Source of the DNA: Lachnospiraceae bacterium UBA3821
GTDB lineage: Bacteria; Bacillota; Clostridia; Lachnospirales; Lachnospiraceae
Reading direction: 5' to 3'
Length of the DNA: 10,407 nucleotides
NCBI GenBank assembly: GCA_002368865.1
Contig: DFDT01000015.1
Coordinates: 1 to 10,407 of the forward strand
The translations under genes and the position numbers were made by a program. The notes under the pieces are model-generated. The model was not told the origin of the DNA. It was given only the letters and a program-made list of their open reading frames with translations, and made no database searches. This document shows, piece after piece, positions 1 to 5,939 of this stretch (its first letter is position 1; each line of letters begins with the position of its first letter).

Positions 1-379
1 ACTGGTCCACATAGATGGAGTGGATATTGTCGGTGATCTCGTCCCGACGGATGGCGCTCATGTCGGTATAGAGACCTTCACCTTCGGAAAATCCGTATTT
101 TTTCAGCGCATAGCGCTTCCATTTTGCCAGAGATTGTACAATTTCGCCCTCGGCGCCTTCCTGCTCGCCGATGTCAAAGCTGACAGGACGCTCCACGCCG
201 TTCAAGTTGTCATTCAGACCGGAGTTGGGATCTACGAACAGCGGAGCGGACACGCGCAGCAGATTCAGGCGCTCCGCTAGCAGTGTCTGAAAGAAATCCT
301 TTACTGTCTTGATCGCAATCTGTGTGTCGTGCAGATTGAGCTCGGACTTGTAATCTTTGGGAATTGTCAAATTTGCCAT
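1..379 (-). CDS. asnA: Aspartate--ammonia ligase (asparagine synthetase A), N-terminal part, cut by window edge
   Basis: Makes asparagine from aspartate, ammonia and ATP (AMP-forming) in the cytoplasm; the family is a homodimer with a class II aminoacyl-tRNA-synthetase fold. The 126 visible residues start [14 protein letters not shown]. They contain family signatures: the stretch around [18 protein letters not shown] (about residues 42-59), the SLAKWKR motif, [15 protein letters not shown] and, at the window edge, HSIYVDQ, which in AsnA continues into WDWE. The full family is about 330-340 residues, so roughly 60% lies outside the window. The ATG at 377-379 (complement) is chosen because the N-terminus matches the family and a GGAA-type ribosome site lies just upstream. 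It is transcribed divergently from the DNA-repair-like genes. A promoter and a small hairpin in its leader are listed separately. No T-box leader was recognised. The identification is secure. Confidence 0.94.
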   Translation of the reverse strand, partial: MANLTIPKDYKSELNLHDTQIAIKTVKDFFQTLLAERLNLLRVSAPLFVDPNSGLNDNLNGVERPVSFDIGEQEGAEGEIVQSLAKWKRYALKKYGFSEGEGLYTDMSAIRRDEITDNIHSIYVDQ

Positions 380-414
380 AAAAGTTCCTGCTTTCCTACT
401 GATAAATTTGGACG

Positions 415-430
415 GGAACCGTTTGGTTCC
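415..430. repeat. Small inverted repeat in the asnA leader
   Basis: GGAACC (415-420) and GGTTCC (425-430) form a perfect 6-bp stem around GTTT. It lies between the predicted asnA start site and the ribosome site. No T-run follows on the minus strand, so it is not an obvious attenuator. It could be an operator or a leader hairpin, or have no function. Confidence 0.4.
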
Positions 431-447
431 AATCACTTTACTTTATT

Positions 448-476
448 ATTTAACCGCTTTTTGGTCTATTTTGCAA
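448..476 (-). promoter_or_regulatory. Candidate sigma-A promoter of asnA
   Basis: Read on the minus strand, TTGCAA (471-476) and TTAAAT (448-453) are separated by exactly 17 bp. Each hexamer matches the consensus at four of six positions. Transcription would start near 441, giving a leader of about 60 nt that contains the hairpin at 415-430. Seen by eye only. Confidence 0.5.
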
Positions 477-480
477 TAGT

Positions 481-516
481 TTTTCCTTATTTTTTCCGCA
501 AAAAATATAAGGAAAA
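481..516. repeat. Long A/T-rich imperfect palindrome between the divergent promoters
   Basis: TTTTCCTTAT (481-490) is exactly complementary to ATAAGGAAAA (507-516). The inner T-run (491-495) pairs with the A-run (501-505) if T506 is bulged, leaving a five-base loop (CCGCA). It sits immediately upstream of the predicted -35 of asnA on one side and about 14 bp upstream of the -35 of the SOS-type promoter on the other. It could be an operator shared by both directions, an UP-like element or curved DNA. A transcription terminator would be unexpected between divergent genes. Confidence 0.6.
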
Positions 517-529
517 AGGAAGCCCGGGC

Positions 530-558
530 TTGCAGATATCGAACATATGTGCTAATAT
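530..558 (+). promoter_or_regulatory. Promoter of the radical-SAM/DUF4130 genes
   Basis: TTGCAG (530-535) and TAATAT (553-558) are spaced by exactly 17 bp, with an expected start site near 565. Both LexA-like boxes overlap this promoter, one in the spacer and one at the start site, where bound repressor would block polymerase. The predicted leader is about 28 nt and carries the ribosome site used by the first gene. Confidence 0.65.
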
Positions 559-578
559 AAATAAAGAACATATGTTTG
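540..578 (+). promoter_or_regulatory. Two tandem LexA (SOS) operator boxes
   Basis: The ten bases GAACATATGT occur twice (541-550 and 566-575), 25 bp start to start. Box 2, GAACATATGTTTG (566-578), fits the Gram-positive LexA/DinR consensus CGAACRNRYGTTYG at every position except the leading C. Box 1, CGAACATATGTGC (540-552), has a perfect left half and a degenerate right half. Their placement across the -35/-10 spacer and the start site is typical of LexA-repressed promoters. LexA binding itself is inferred from the match. Confidence 0.75.
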
Positions 579-592
579 AACGGAGTGGGAAC

Positions 593-1954
593 ATGGAATA
601 TATGACAGAGGTGGGGAAAATGTCCGTCATGGAAAAACTGGCGATCCTGACGGATGCGGCAAAATATGACGTGGCCTGCACGTCCAGCGGAGTGGACAGG
701 CGGGGGGAAGCGGGAAAGCTGGGGAATTGTGTGGCATCCGGAATCTGTCATAGCTTTGCCAGCGATGGCAGATGTATTTCTCTGTTGAAGATCCTGCTGA
801 CCAACGAGTGCATTTACGATTGCAAATATTGTCTGAACAGGCGGTCCAATGATGTGCCCAGGGCGATGTTTACCCCGGAGGAAATCTGCGAGCTGACGAT
901 TCAGTTTTATCGGAGAAATTATATTGAGGGGCTGTTTCTGAGTTCCGGGATCGTGCAGAGTCCCACTTTTACTATGGAATTGATCTGCAGGACCATTTAT
1001 CTGTTGCGGACAAAATACGGATTTAACGGCTACATTCACGTGAAAGCGATTCCGGGGGCGGACAGTGAGGTGATCCGGCAGACGGGATTTCTGGTGGACA
1101 GAATGAGTGTGAATCTGGAGCTGCCCACAGCGGACGGACTGCGGAACCTGGCGCCGAACAAGCATCGCAAGAATATTTTGACGCCCATGCGGCAGATCCA
1201 GAACGGGATCACGCAGAACCGCAATGAGGTGGCGGTTTATCGGCATGCGCCGGCATTTGTGAGCGGAGGGCAGTCCACGCAGATGATCGTGGGGGCCACC
1301 AATGAGAATGACTATCAGATTCTGAACGTGGCGGAGAGCCTGTATCAGAAATTTGACTTAAAGAGGGTGTTTTATTCTGCGTTTGTGCGGGTGAATGAAG
1401 ACAAGAGTCTGCCGGTTCTGCCCGGCGGTCCGCCGCTTTTACGGGAGCACAGGCTGTATCAGGCGGACTGGCTGCTGCGGTTTTACGGTTTCCGGGCGCA
1501 GGAACTGCTGAGTGAGAAAAGGCCTTTTTTTAATGTGATGCTGGACCCCAAGGAGGATTGGGCTGTGGGACATCTGGAGGAATTTCCGGTGGAGATCAAC
1601 AGAGCGCCCTATGAAAAGCTGCTGCGGGTGCCGGGAATCGGGGTACAGAGCGCCAGGAGGATCGTGGCAGCGCGAAGAAGCTGCAGTTTGAATTTCGAAA
1701 ATCTGAAGAAGCTGGGTGTGGTTTTGAAGCGTGCCCTGTATTTTATCACCTGCAGCGGAAAAATGATGTATCCGACGAAGCTGGAGGAGGATTATATCGT
1801 GCGGCAATTGACGGAAAAAGAGCAGCGGGTCCGGTTCGGCAGCGATGGGATGACTTACCGGCAGATGTCGCTGTTTGATGATGCGGGCTTTGCGGGGAAT
1901 GCGGAAGTAATCTCAGCGCAGGAGAAATGGCAGACAGCGATGGGGCAGTTGTGA
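593..1954 (+). CDS. Putative DNA modification/repair radical SAM protein with helix-hairpin-helix domain
   Basis: The 453-residue product belongs to the family described as 'putative DNA modification/repair radical SAM protein', normally paired with a DUF4130 partner that is sometimes fused to uracil-DNA glycosylase. Its reaction is not known to me. The radical-SAM signature Cx3Cx2C is C73, C77 and C80 (NECIYDCKYC), for a 4Fe-4S cluster and S-adenosylmethionine. Four more cysteines precede it (29, 46, 52, 61). A helix-hairpin-helix DNA-binding motif lies at about 341-362 (LLRVPGIGVQSARRIV). The C-terminus carries QMSLF (424-428), like a sliding-clamp-binding peptide. ATG 593 has GGAG seven bases upstream; ATG 602 and ATG 620 (with its own AGAGG) are alternatives. 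The frame stays open back to 329, but that would run through the promoter and LexA boxes, so it is rejected. Likely SOS-regulated and first gene of its transcript. Confidence 0.92.
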   Translation: MEYMTEVGKMSVMEKLAILTDAAKYDVACTSSGVDRRGEAGKLGNCVASGICHSFASDGRCISLLKILLTNECIYDCKYCLNRRSNDVPRAMFTPEEICELTIQFYRRNYIEGLFLSSGIVQSPTFTMELICRTIYLLRTKYGFNGYIHVKAIPGADSEVIRQTGFLVDRMSVNLELPTADGLRNLAPNKHRKNILTPMRQIQNGITQNRNEVAVYRHAPAFVSGGQSTQMIVGATNENDYQILNVAESLYQKFDLKRVFYSAFVRVNEDKSLPVLPGGPPLLREHRLYQADWLLRFYGFRAQELLSEKRPFFNVMLDPKEDWAVGHLEEFPVEINRAPYEKLLRVPGIGVQSARRIVAARRSCSLNFENLKKLGVVLKRALYFITCSGKMMYPTKLEEDYIVRQLTEKEQRVRFGSDGMTYRQMSLFDDAGFAGNAEVISAQEKWQTAMGQL

Positions 1955-2031
1955 GGCACGTGTTTCGGCACATAGTCGTGAGGACGTGGCAGGCAGGGAG
2001 TGTGGCGGATGGGGAGCGCGGCAGACGAATG

Positions 2032-2037
2032 GGAGGT
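2032..2037 (+). promoter_or_regulatory. Ribosome binding site fixing the DUF4130 gene start
   Basis: GGAGGT lies nine bases before ATG 2047. The open frame extends back to 1927, overlapping the previous gene, but that extension has no comparable ribosome site. The residues it adds are Arg/Gly-rich and unlike the domain. This site decides the start at 2047. Confidence 0.75.
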
Positions 2038-2046
2038 AACGCGGAT

Positions 2047-2832
2047 ATGTATGTATATCGGTGTGAGGACACGCTGGAGAGCATTTTTACCGCAATTTAC
2101 AGGGTATATGAGGAACACAGGCCGAAGGATGAGGTGTTGTTAGCGTTAGATGAGGAGCCGCGGCTTTTTACGGAGGAGATGATCGTGACGGCGGATCAGG
2201 AGCGCAGCGGGAAGGTGGCGCGGACTTTGTGCAGGCGCTTTGGCATGGAGGATTATGAGAGGATCTGCTTTGCGTTGACCGCGGAGAATGTGGAAAAGGC
2301 GCAGGCTGTATATCGAACGGTCGTGAGCGGGCTTGCCCTGCGGGAGGGAGCCGGTTACGGGCGGCTGTTTGAGGGACTGGGAGATGCCCAGGTGTGTAAA
2401 GCGTTCAAACTGGCTCGGAGCGCAGAGCGGGAATGCTGTCATCTGGAGGGATTTTTGCGGTTCGAGGAGCTGGAAAAAGGGGCACTCTATGCGCAGGCGG
2501 AGCCGAAGAATAATCTGCTTCCGTTTCTGATGGCGCATTTTGCCGACCGATTTCCGGAAGAGAATTTTCTGATCCATGATGTGGGACGGGGGATAGCAGG
2601 GGTTCATTACAGGCAGACAGGGTCAGAAGCCTGGGTACTGATAGGTGGAAAAGGAGAAAAGGAGGCAGCCGTCACGCAGGGCATGGAGGCTGCACTTTCA
2701 GAGAGCGAATTGTACTATCAGAGTCTGTTCCGACGCTTTTGCGGGGAAATCGGTATCAGAGAGCGGGCAAATGAAGCGCTGCAAAGGAATCTGCTCCCGC
2801 TGCATTTCAGAAAATATATGACGGAATTTTAA
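2047..2832 (+). CDS. DUF4130 'probable DNA metabolism' protein, partner of the radical SAM protein
   Basis: The 261-residue product begins MYVYRCEDTLESIFTAIYRVY and ends in the family-like LLPLHFRKYMTEF. The middle has CCHLEGFLRFEEL (about 130-141) and FADRFPEENFLIHDVGRG (165-182). These match the DUF4130 / probable DNA metabolism family that co-occurs with the radical-SAM protein upstream. In some bacteria this domain is fused at its C-terminus to a uracil-DNA-glycosylase-like domain; here it ends at the DUF4130 boundary and no glycosylase gene is in the window. No signal peptide, membrane segment or classic catalytic motif is visible. It lies 92 bp after the radical-SAM stop with no terminator between, so co-transcription is likely. 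The molecular function is unknown; pairing and the upstream SOS promoter suggest DNA repair or modification. Confidence 0.86.
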   Translation: MYVYRCEDTLESIFTAIYRVYEEHRPKDEVLLALDEEPRLFTEEMIVTADQERSGKVARTLCRRFGMEDYERICFALTAENVEKAQAVYRTVVSGLALREGAGYGRLFEGLGDAQVCKAFKLARSAERECCHLEGFLRFEELEKGALYAQAEPKNNLLPFLMAHFADRFPEENFLIHDVGRGIAGVHYRQTGSEAWVLIGGKGEKEAAVTQGMEAALSESELYYQSLFRRFCGEIGIRERANEALQRNLLPLHFRKYMTEF

Positions 2833-2841
2833 GCGTTGTAT

Positions 2842-2870
2842 TTGACGCAGGAAGCGGAAGGGAGTAGTAT
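2842..2870 (+). promoter_or_regulatory. Candidate promoter upstream of the nuclease-helicase gene
   Basis: TTGACG (2842-2847) and TAGTAT (2865-2870) are separated by 17 bp, five and four matches to the consensus respectively. Transcription would begin near 2877. No LexA-like GAAC-N4-GTTC box overlaps it. If active, it would allow expression independent of the SOS promoter. Confidence 0.45.
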
Positions 2871-2946
2871 AGGGGTAGTTACAAAATAGCATATATAGCG
2901 TTTGAAAACGGATGAATCAACCAGATGTTGTGGATGCTGTGGATCA

Positions 2947-5721
2947 ATGGATTGGACGAAGCATATGGATCGCACGGAAAAGATGACGGGGATAACTGAA
3001 TATACGAAGCCTGCAGATAATGGGGAGGTATGGACTGAAAGCCTCCCGGGGGAAGTGCGCGTATCCGTCAGAGGGCTGGTTGAGTTTATCCTGCGACAGG
3101 GAGATATTGACAATCGTCATCAGGGACTGCATGAAGATGCCATGCAGGAGGGAAGCCGGATCCATCGCATGATACAGCGTCGGATGGGCTCGGATTATCA
3201 GGCGGAAGTGCCGCTGCAATACACGCTGTATACAAAGGAGTACCGCTTGGTTGTGGAAGGACGGGCTGACGGGATCATTGATAACGGGGAAGGCATCACG
3301 GTAGATGAGATAAAGGGAACCTATCGGGATGTGAACCGTATGAAAGAGTCCGTTGCCGTGCATGTAGCCCAGGCAAAGTGCTATGCATACATGTATGCGT
3401 TGCGAAAAGAAGCAGATCAGGCTTATCTGAGGATAGAGACGGAGCAGAAGGCTTTGGCGCAGCCGGGCAGAGAAATTCAGGTCCGTATGACATACTGCAA
3501 TATTGAGACGGAGAAGATTCGCTATTTCTATGAAGATTATACCTTTGAAGAGCTGGAAAAGTGGTTTTCAGAGCTGCTTACGGCGTATCGCAAGTGGTCG
3601 GATTACAGCTGGGAATGGCGAAAAATCCGGCAAAAATCCATAGAACAGCTGCAATTTCCGTATCCTTACAGAGAGGGCCAGAGAGAGCTGGTGACTTATG
3701 TGTATCAGACGATTTATCACAGGAAAAAACTGTTTCTGGAGGCTCCGACGGGCGTCGGAAAGACAATTTCGGCTCTTTTTCCTGCGGTCAAGGCCATGGG
3801 CAGAGACATGGGAGAGAGGATTTTCTATCTGACGGCCAAGACCATCACCCGCACCGTGGCGGATGATACATTGGAATTGCTGCGGCAGGGCGGCCTGCAG
3901 TTCAAAAGTGTGGTTTTGACTGCCAAAGAAAAAATCTGTTTTATGGATCAGACGGAATGCAATCCGGAACATTGCCCGTATGCTAAGGGACATTATGACC
4001 GCATCAACGATGCTGTGTATGACCTGTTAACGCATGAGGACAGGTTCAGCAGGGAAATGATAGAAGAGTATGCCGTGAAACATCAGGTTTGTCCTTTCGA
4101 GTTCTGCCTCGACATGAGTCTGTTTGCCGATGGGATTATCGGGGATTATAATTATCTGTTCGATCCACATGTTTATCTAAAGCGCTTTTTTGGAGACAGC
4201 TCCAATCATTCCTATTTGTTCCTGATTGATGAAGCTCATAATCTGCTGGAACGGGGCAGAGAGATGTACAGTGCATCTCTGATCAAAGAAGATTTTCTGA
4301 AATTAAAGCGGGAAATACAGGCGACACTAATGTCAGAAATGGAAGAAAAAAACCGAAAAAAGCAGGTTTCTGGCCAATTGACATTGGAAATGACACTGGA
4401 GGCAGCCGAAGCGGTAACAGCAGAGGCAACAGAAATAAATAACGATAGTTATTTAAATGAGACCGAAATTCCCATGACTGAGAAAAGGAGAAGATTGGGC
4501 AGTTCGGTTTTGTTCCGGGAGGGATATGGAGAGAAGCTGATGCAGCGCCTGGAGAAGTGCAATAAGGAATTGCTGAAGCTGAAGCGGGAGTGTGAGAGTG
4601 CCTGTGTTGTGGATAGTATTGATACTTTCACCAATGCATTGATGCGTCTTTACAGTACCATGTCGGATTATCTGGGAGAACAGGAACAGCAGAAGATGCC
4701 GGTCAGAGACAGTATCCTCGATTTTTATTTTGAAGTCTCTCATTTTTTGGATATTTATGAGCGGCTGGATTCAAATTATGTGAAATATACCATGCTGCAG
4801 GAGGACGGAAGTTTTCTTTTGAAGCTTTTTTGTGTGAATCCGCGGGAGAATCTGAAAGAATGCATGGGAAGGGGGCGCAGCAGTATTCTGTTTTCGGCGA
4901 CCTTTTTGCCCATACAATACTATAAAGAGCTTCTGGGCGGCGATCAGGAAGATTATGAAGTGTATGCAAAATCTGTGTTTAACAAAGAAAAACGGGCGTT
5001 ATTTATTGCGGATGATGTGACCAGTAAATATACCCGAAGAACAGATGACGAGTATGTCAGAATTGCGAAATATATCGCAGAAATCGCGAAAAACAGGCAC
5101 GGAAACTACATGGTGTTCTTCCCTTCTTACAGCTTTATGCGAAGAGTCTGCGAGTTGTATCTCGCGAAATATGGAACAGAAGAAGTGGAGTGCATTCAGC
5201 AGCAGGAGTTTATGAGTGAGAAGGACAGAGAGGATTTCCTGGCGCGCTTCCGAAACATGCGATCGGGGGACTCGGACACATGGCTGGAGACTCAGTTGCA
5301 AGAGGCAATCCATATGGAGATTGAGGAGGAAGATCACACATTGATCGGATTCTGTGTGCTGGGTGGAATATTCGGAGAGGGGATAGATTTAAAGAATGAC
5401 AGTCTGATCGGAGTGATCATCGTGGGGACAGGATTTCCTCAGGTTTGCTATGAGCGGGAGCTGTTGAAACGATATTTTGATGAACAGGGGGAGAACGGAT
5501 TCGATTACGCGTACCGGTATCCGGGAATGAATAAGGTCCTTCAGGCAGCGGGGAGAGTGATACGAACGGAAAATGATATAGGAATTATCGCTTTATTGGA
5601 TGAGAGATTCCTGCAATTATCCTACAGGCGAATGTTTCCGAGAGAGTGGGACTCCTACGAGGTGGTCAGCCTGGAGAAAATTGCAAAACGGGTGGAACGT
5701 TTTTGGGATTCATGGTTATAA
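2947..5721 (+). CDS. DinG/XPD-type Fe-S helicase with N-terminal RecB/Cas4-like nuclease domain
   Basis: About 924 residues counted from ATG 2947. The N-terminal domain (about 35-200) has every RecB-type PD-(D/E)XK element: GSRIH (H73), RADG (D108), DEIKG (E121, K123) and QAKCY (Q142, Y146). The helicase follows: Walker A APTGVGKT (266-273), cysteines 331, 338, 343, 382 and 387, of which four would hold the XPD/DinG-type Fe-S cluster, the DEAH box (428-431), GEGIDL (from 810) and QAAGRVIR (866-873). A Glu-rich insert near 455-550 looks like a variable linker. Such proteins are expected to be 5'-3' DNA helicases; a built-in nuclease suggests processing of damaged or recombining DNA. The start is unsure: TTG 2902, ATG 2947, 2965 or 2983 and GTG 3055 share a frame, none with a strong ribosome site. 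Conserved sequence begins near VRVSVRGLVEFIL. It lies 114 bp after the DUF4130 gene. Confidence 0.92.
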   Translation: MDWTKHMDRTEKMTGITEYTKPADNGEVWTESLPGEVRVSVRGLVEFILRQGDIDNRHQGLHEDAMQEGSRIHRMIQRRMGSDYQAEVPLQYTLYTKEYRLVVEGRADGIIDNGEGITVDEIKGTYRDVNRMKESVAVHVAQAKCYAYMYALRKEADQAYLRIETEQKALAQPGREIQVRMTYCNIETEKIRYFYEDYTFEELEKWFSELLTAYRKWSDYSWEWRKIRQKSIEQLQFPYPYREGQRELVTYVYQTIYHRKKLFLEAPTGVGKTISALFPAVKAMGRDMGERIFYLTAKTITRTVADDTLELLRQGGLQFKSVVLTAKEKICFMDQTECNPEHCPYAKGHYDRINDAVYDLLTHEDRFSREMIEEYAVKHQVCPFEFCLDMSLFADGIIGDYNYLFDPHVYLKRFFGDSSNHSYLFLIDEAHNLLERGREMYSASLIKEDFLKLKREIQATLMSEMEEKNRKKQVSGQLTLEMTLEAAEAVTAEATEINNDSYLNETEIPMTEKRRRLGSSVLFREGYGEKLMQRLEKCNKELLKLKRECESACVVDSIDTFTNALMRLYSTMSDYLGEQEQQKMPVRDSILDFYFEVSHFLDIYERLDSNYVKYTMLQEDGSFLLKLFCVNPRENLKECMGRGRSSILFSATFLPIQYYKELLGGDQEDYEVYAKSVFNKEKRALFIADDVTSKYTRRTDDEYVRIAKYIAEIAKNRHGNYMVFFPSYSFMRRVCELYLAKYGTEEVECIQQQEFMSEKDREDFLARFRNMRSGDSDTWLETQLQEAIHMEIEEEDHTLIGFCVLGGIFGEGIDLKNDSLIGVIIVGTGFPQVCYERELLKRYFDEQGENGFDYAYRYPGMNKVLQAAGRVIRTENDIGIIALLDERFLQLSYRRMFPREWDSYEVVSLEKIAKRVERFWDSWL

Positions 5722-5939
5722 TTTTGAAAGAAATGACGTCAAAGTAGTATGAAAAAGACAAAAAGTATGGTAAAATGACAGAGGTGTTAGATTGTGGATA
5801 ACTTGGTGGATATGGTGGATTTCTTGAAAAAAGACAGCAAAAAAGCCACAAAATATGACACATATTGACAAGGCATTCTGACATTCGACACTGAAAATTT
5901 TTGCAGGAAATTTGCAAGACACAGGAGGAAATGGAGTTT
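5722..5939 (+). other. Intergenic leader before the GH13 gene
   Basis: This 218-bp A-rich gap has no convincing terminator for the helicase gene. It contains an extended -10-like TGGTAAAAT (5768-5776) and a perfect TTGACA (5865-5870) that lacks a good -10. TGTGGATAA (5793-5801) is a perfect DnaA-box-like 9-mer, TTATCCACA on the other strand. A possible 24-codon reading frame (GTG 5794 to TGA 5868) starts nine bases after GAGG. Several TGACA repeats are scattered through it. No CcpA cre site was recognised. Only the presence of these motifs is claimed. Confidence 0.4.

Noticed and set aside
380..441. T-box leader for asnA
   Set aside because: The leader is only about 60 nt, and the GGAACC/GGTTCC hairpin lacks the T-box core sequence and a terminator with a T-run.
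329..592. N-terminal extension of the radical-SAM frame back to 329
   Set aside because: It runs through the asnA leader, both promoters, the palindrome and the LexA boxes, and overlaps the asnA start. The added residues do not look like part of the family.
446..1246. Long minus-strand open frame opposite the radical-SAM gene (and similar ones at 2146-2607 and 3568-3993)
   Set aside because: Shadow frames of strongly coding genes on the plus strand; no domain, poor composition (His/Arg/Pro-rich) and no ribosome site.
1955..2046. Possible small gene or repeat element between radical-SAM and DUF4130 genes
   Set aside because: The GC-rich spacer has short GTG/CAC-like inverted matches but no convincing hairpin, T-run or independent reading frame.
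2899..2910. CGTTTGAAAACG palindrome as a third LexA box
   Set aside because: The half-sites are in the wrong order and spacing for GAAC-N4-GTTC, so it is not counted as SOS evidence.
3052..3550. Reading the nuclease domain as Cas4 of a CRISPR system
   Set aside because: No repeats, spacers or other cas genes are present, and the domain is fused to a DinG/XPD helicase. RecB/Cas4-like fold similarity does not make it a CRISPR component.
5793..5801. Replication origin suggested by a DnaA-box-like 9-mer
   Set aside because: It is a single 9-mer with no cluster, no AT-rich unwinding element arrangement and no dnaA/dnaN neighbours.
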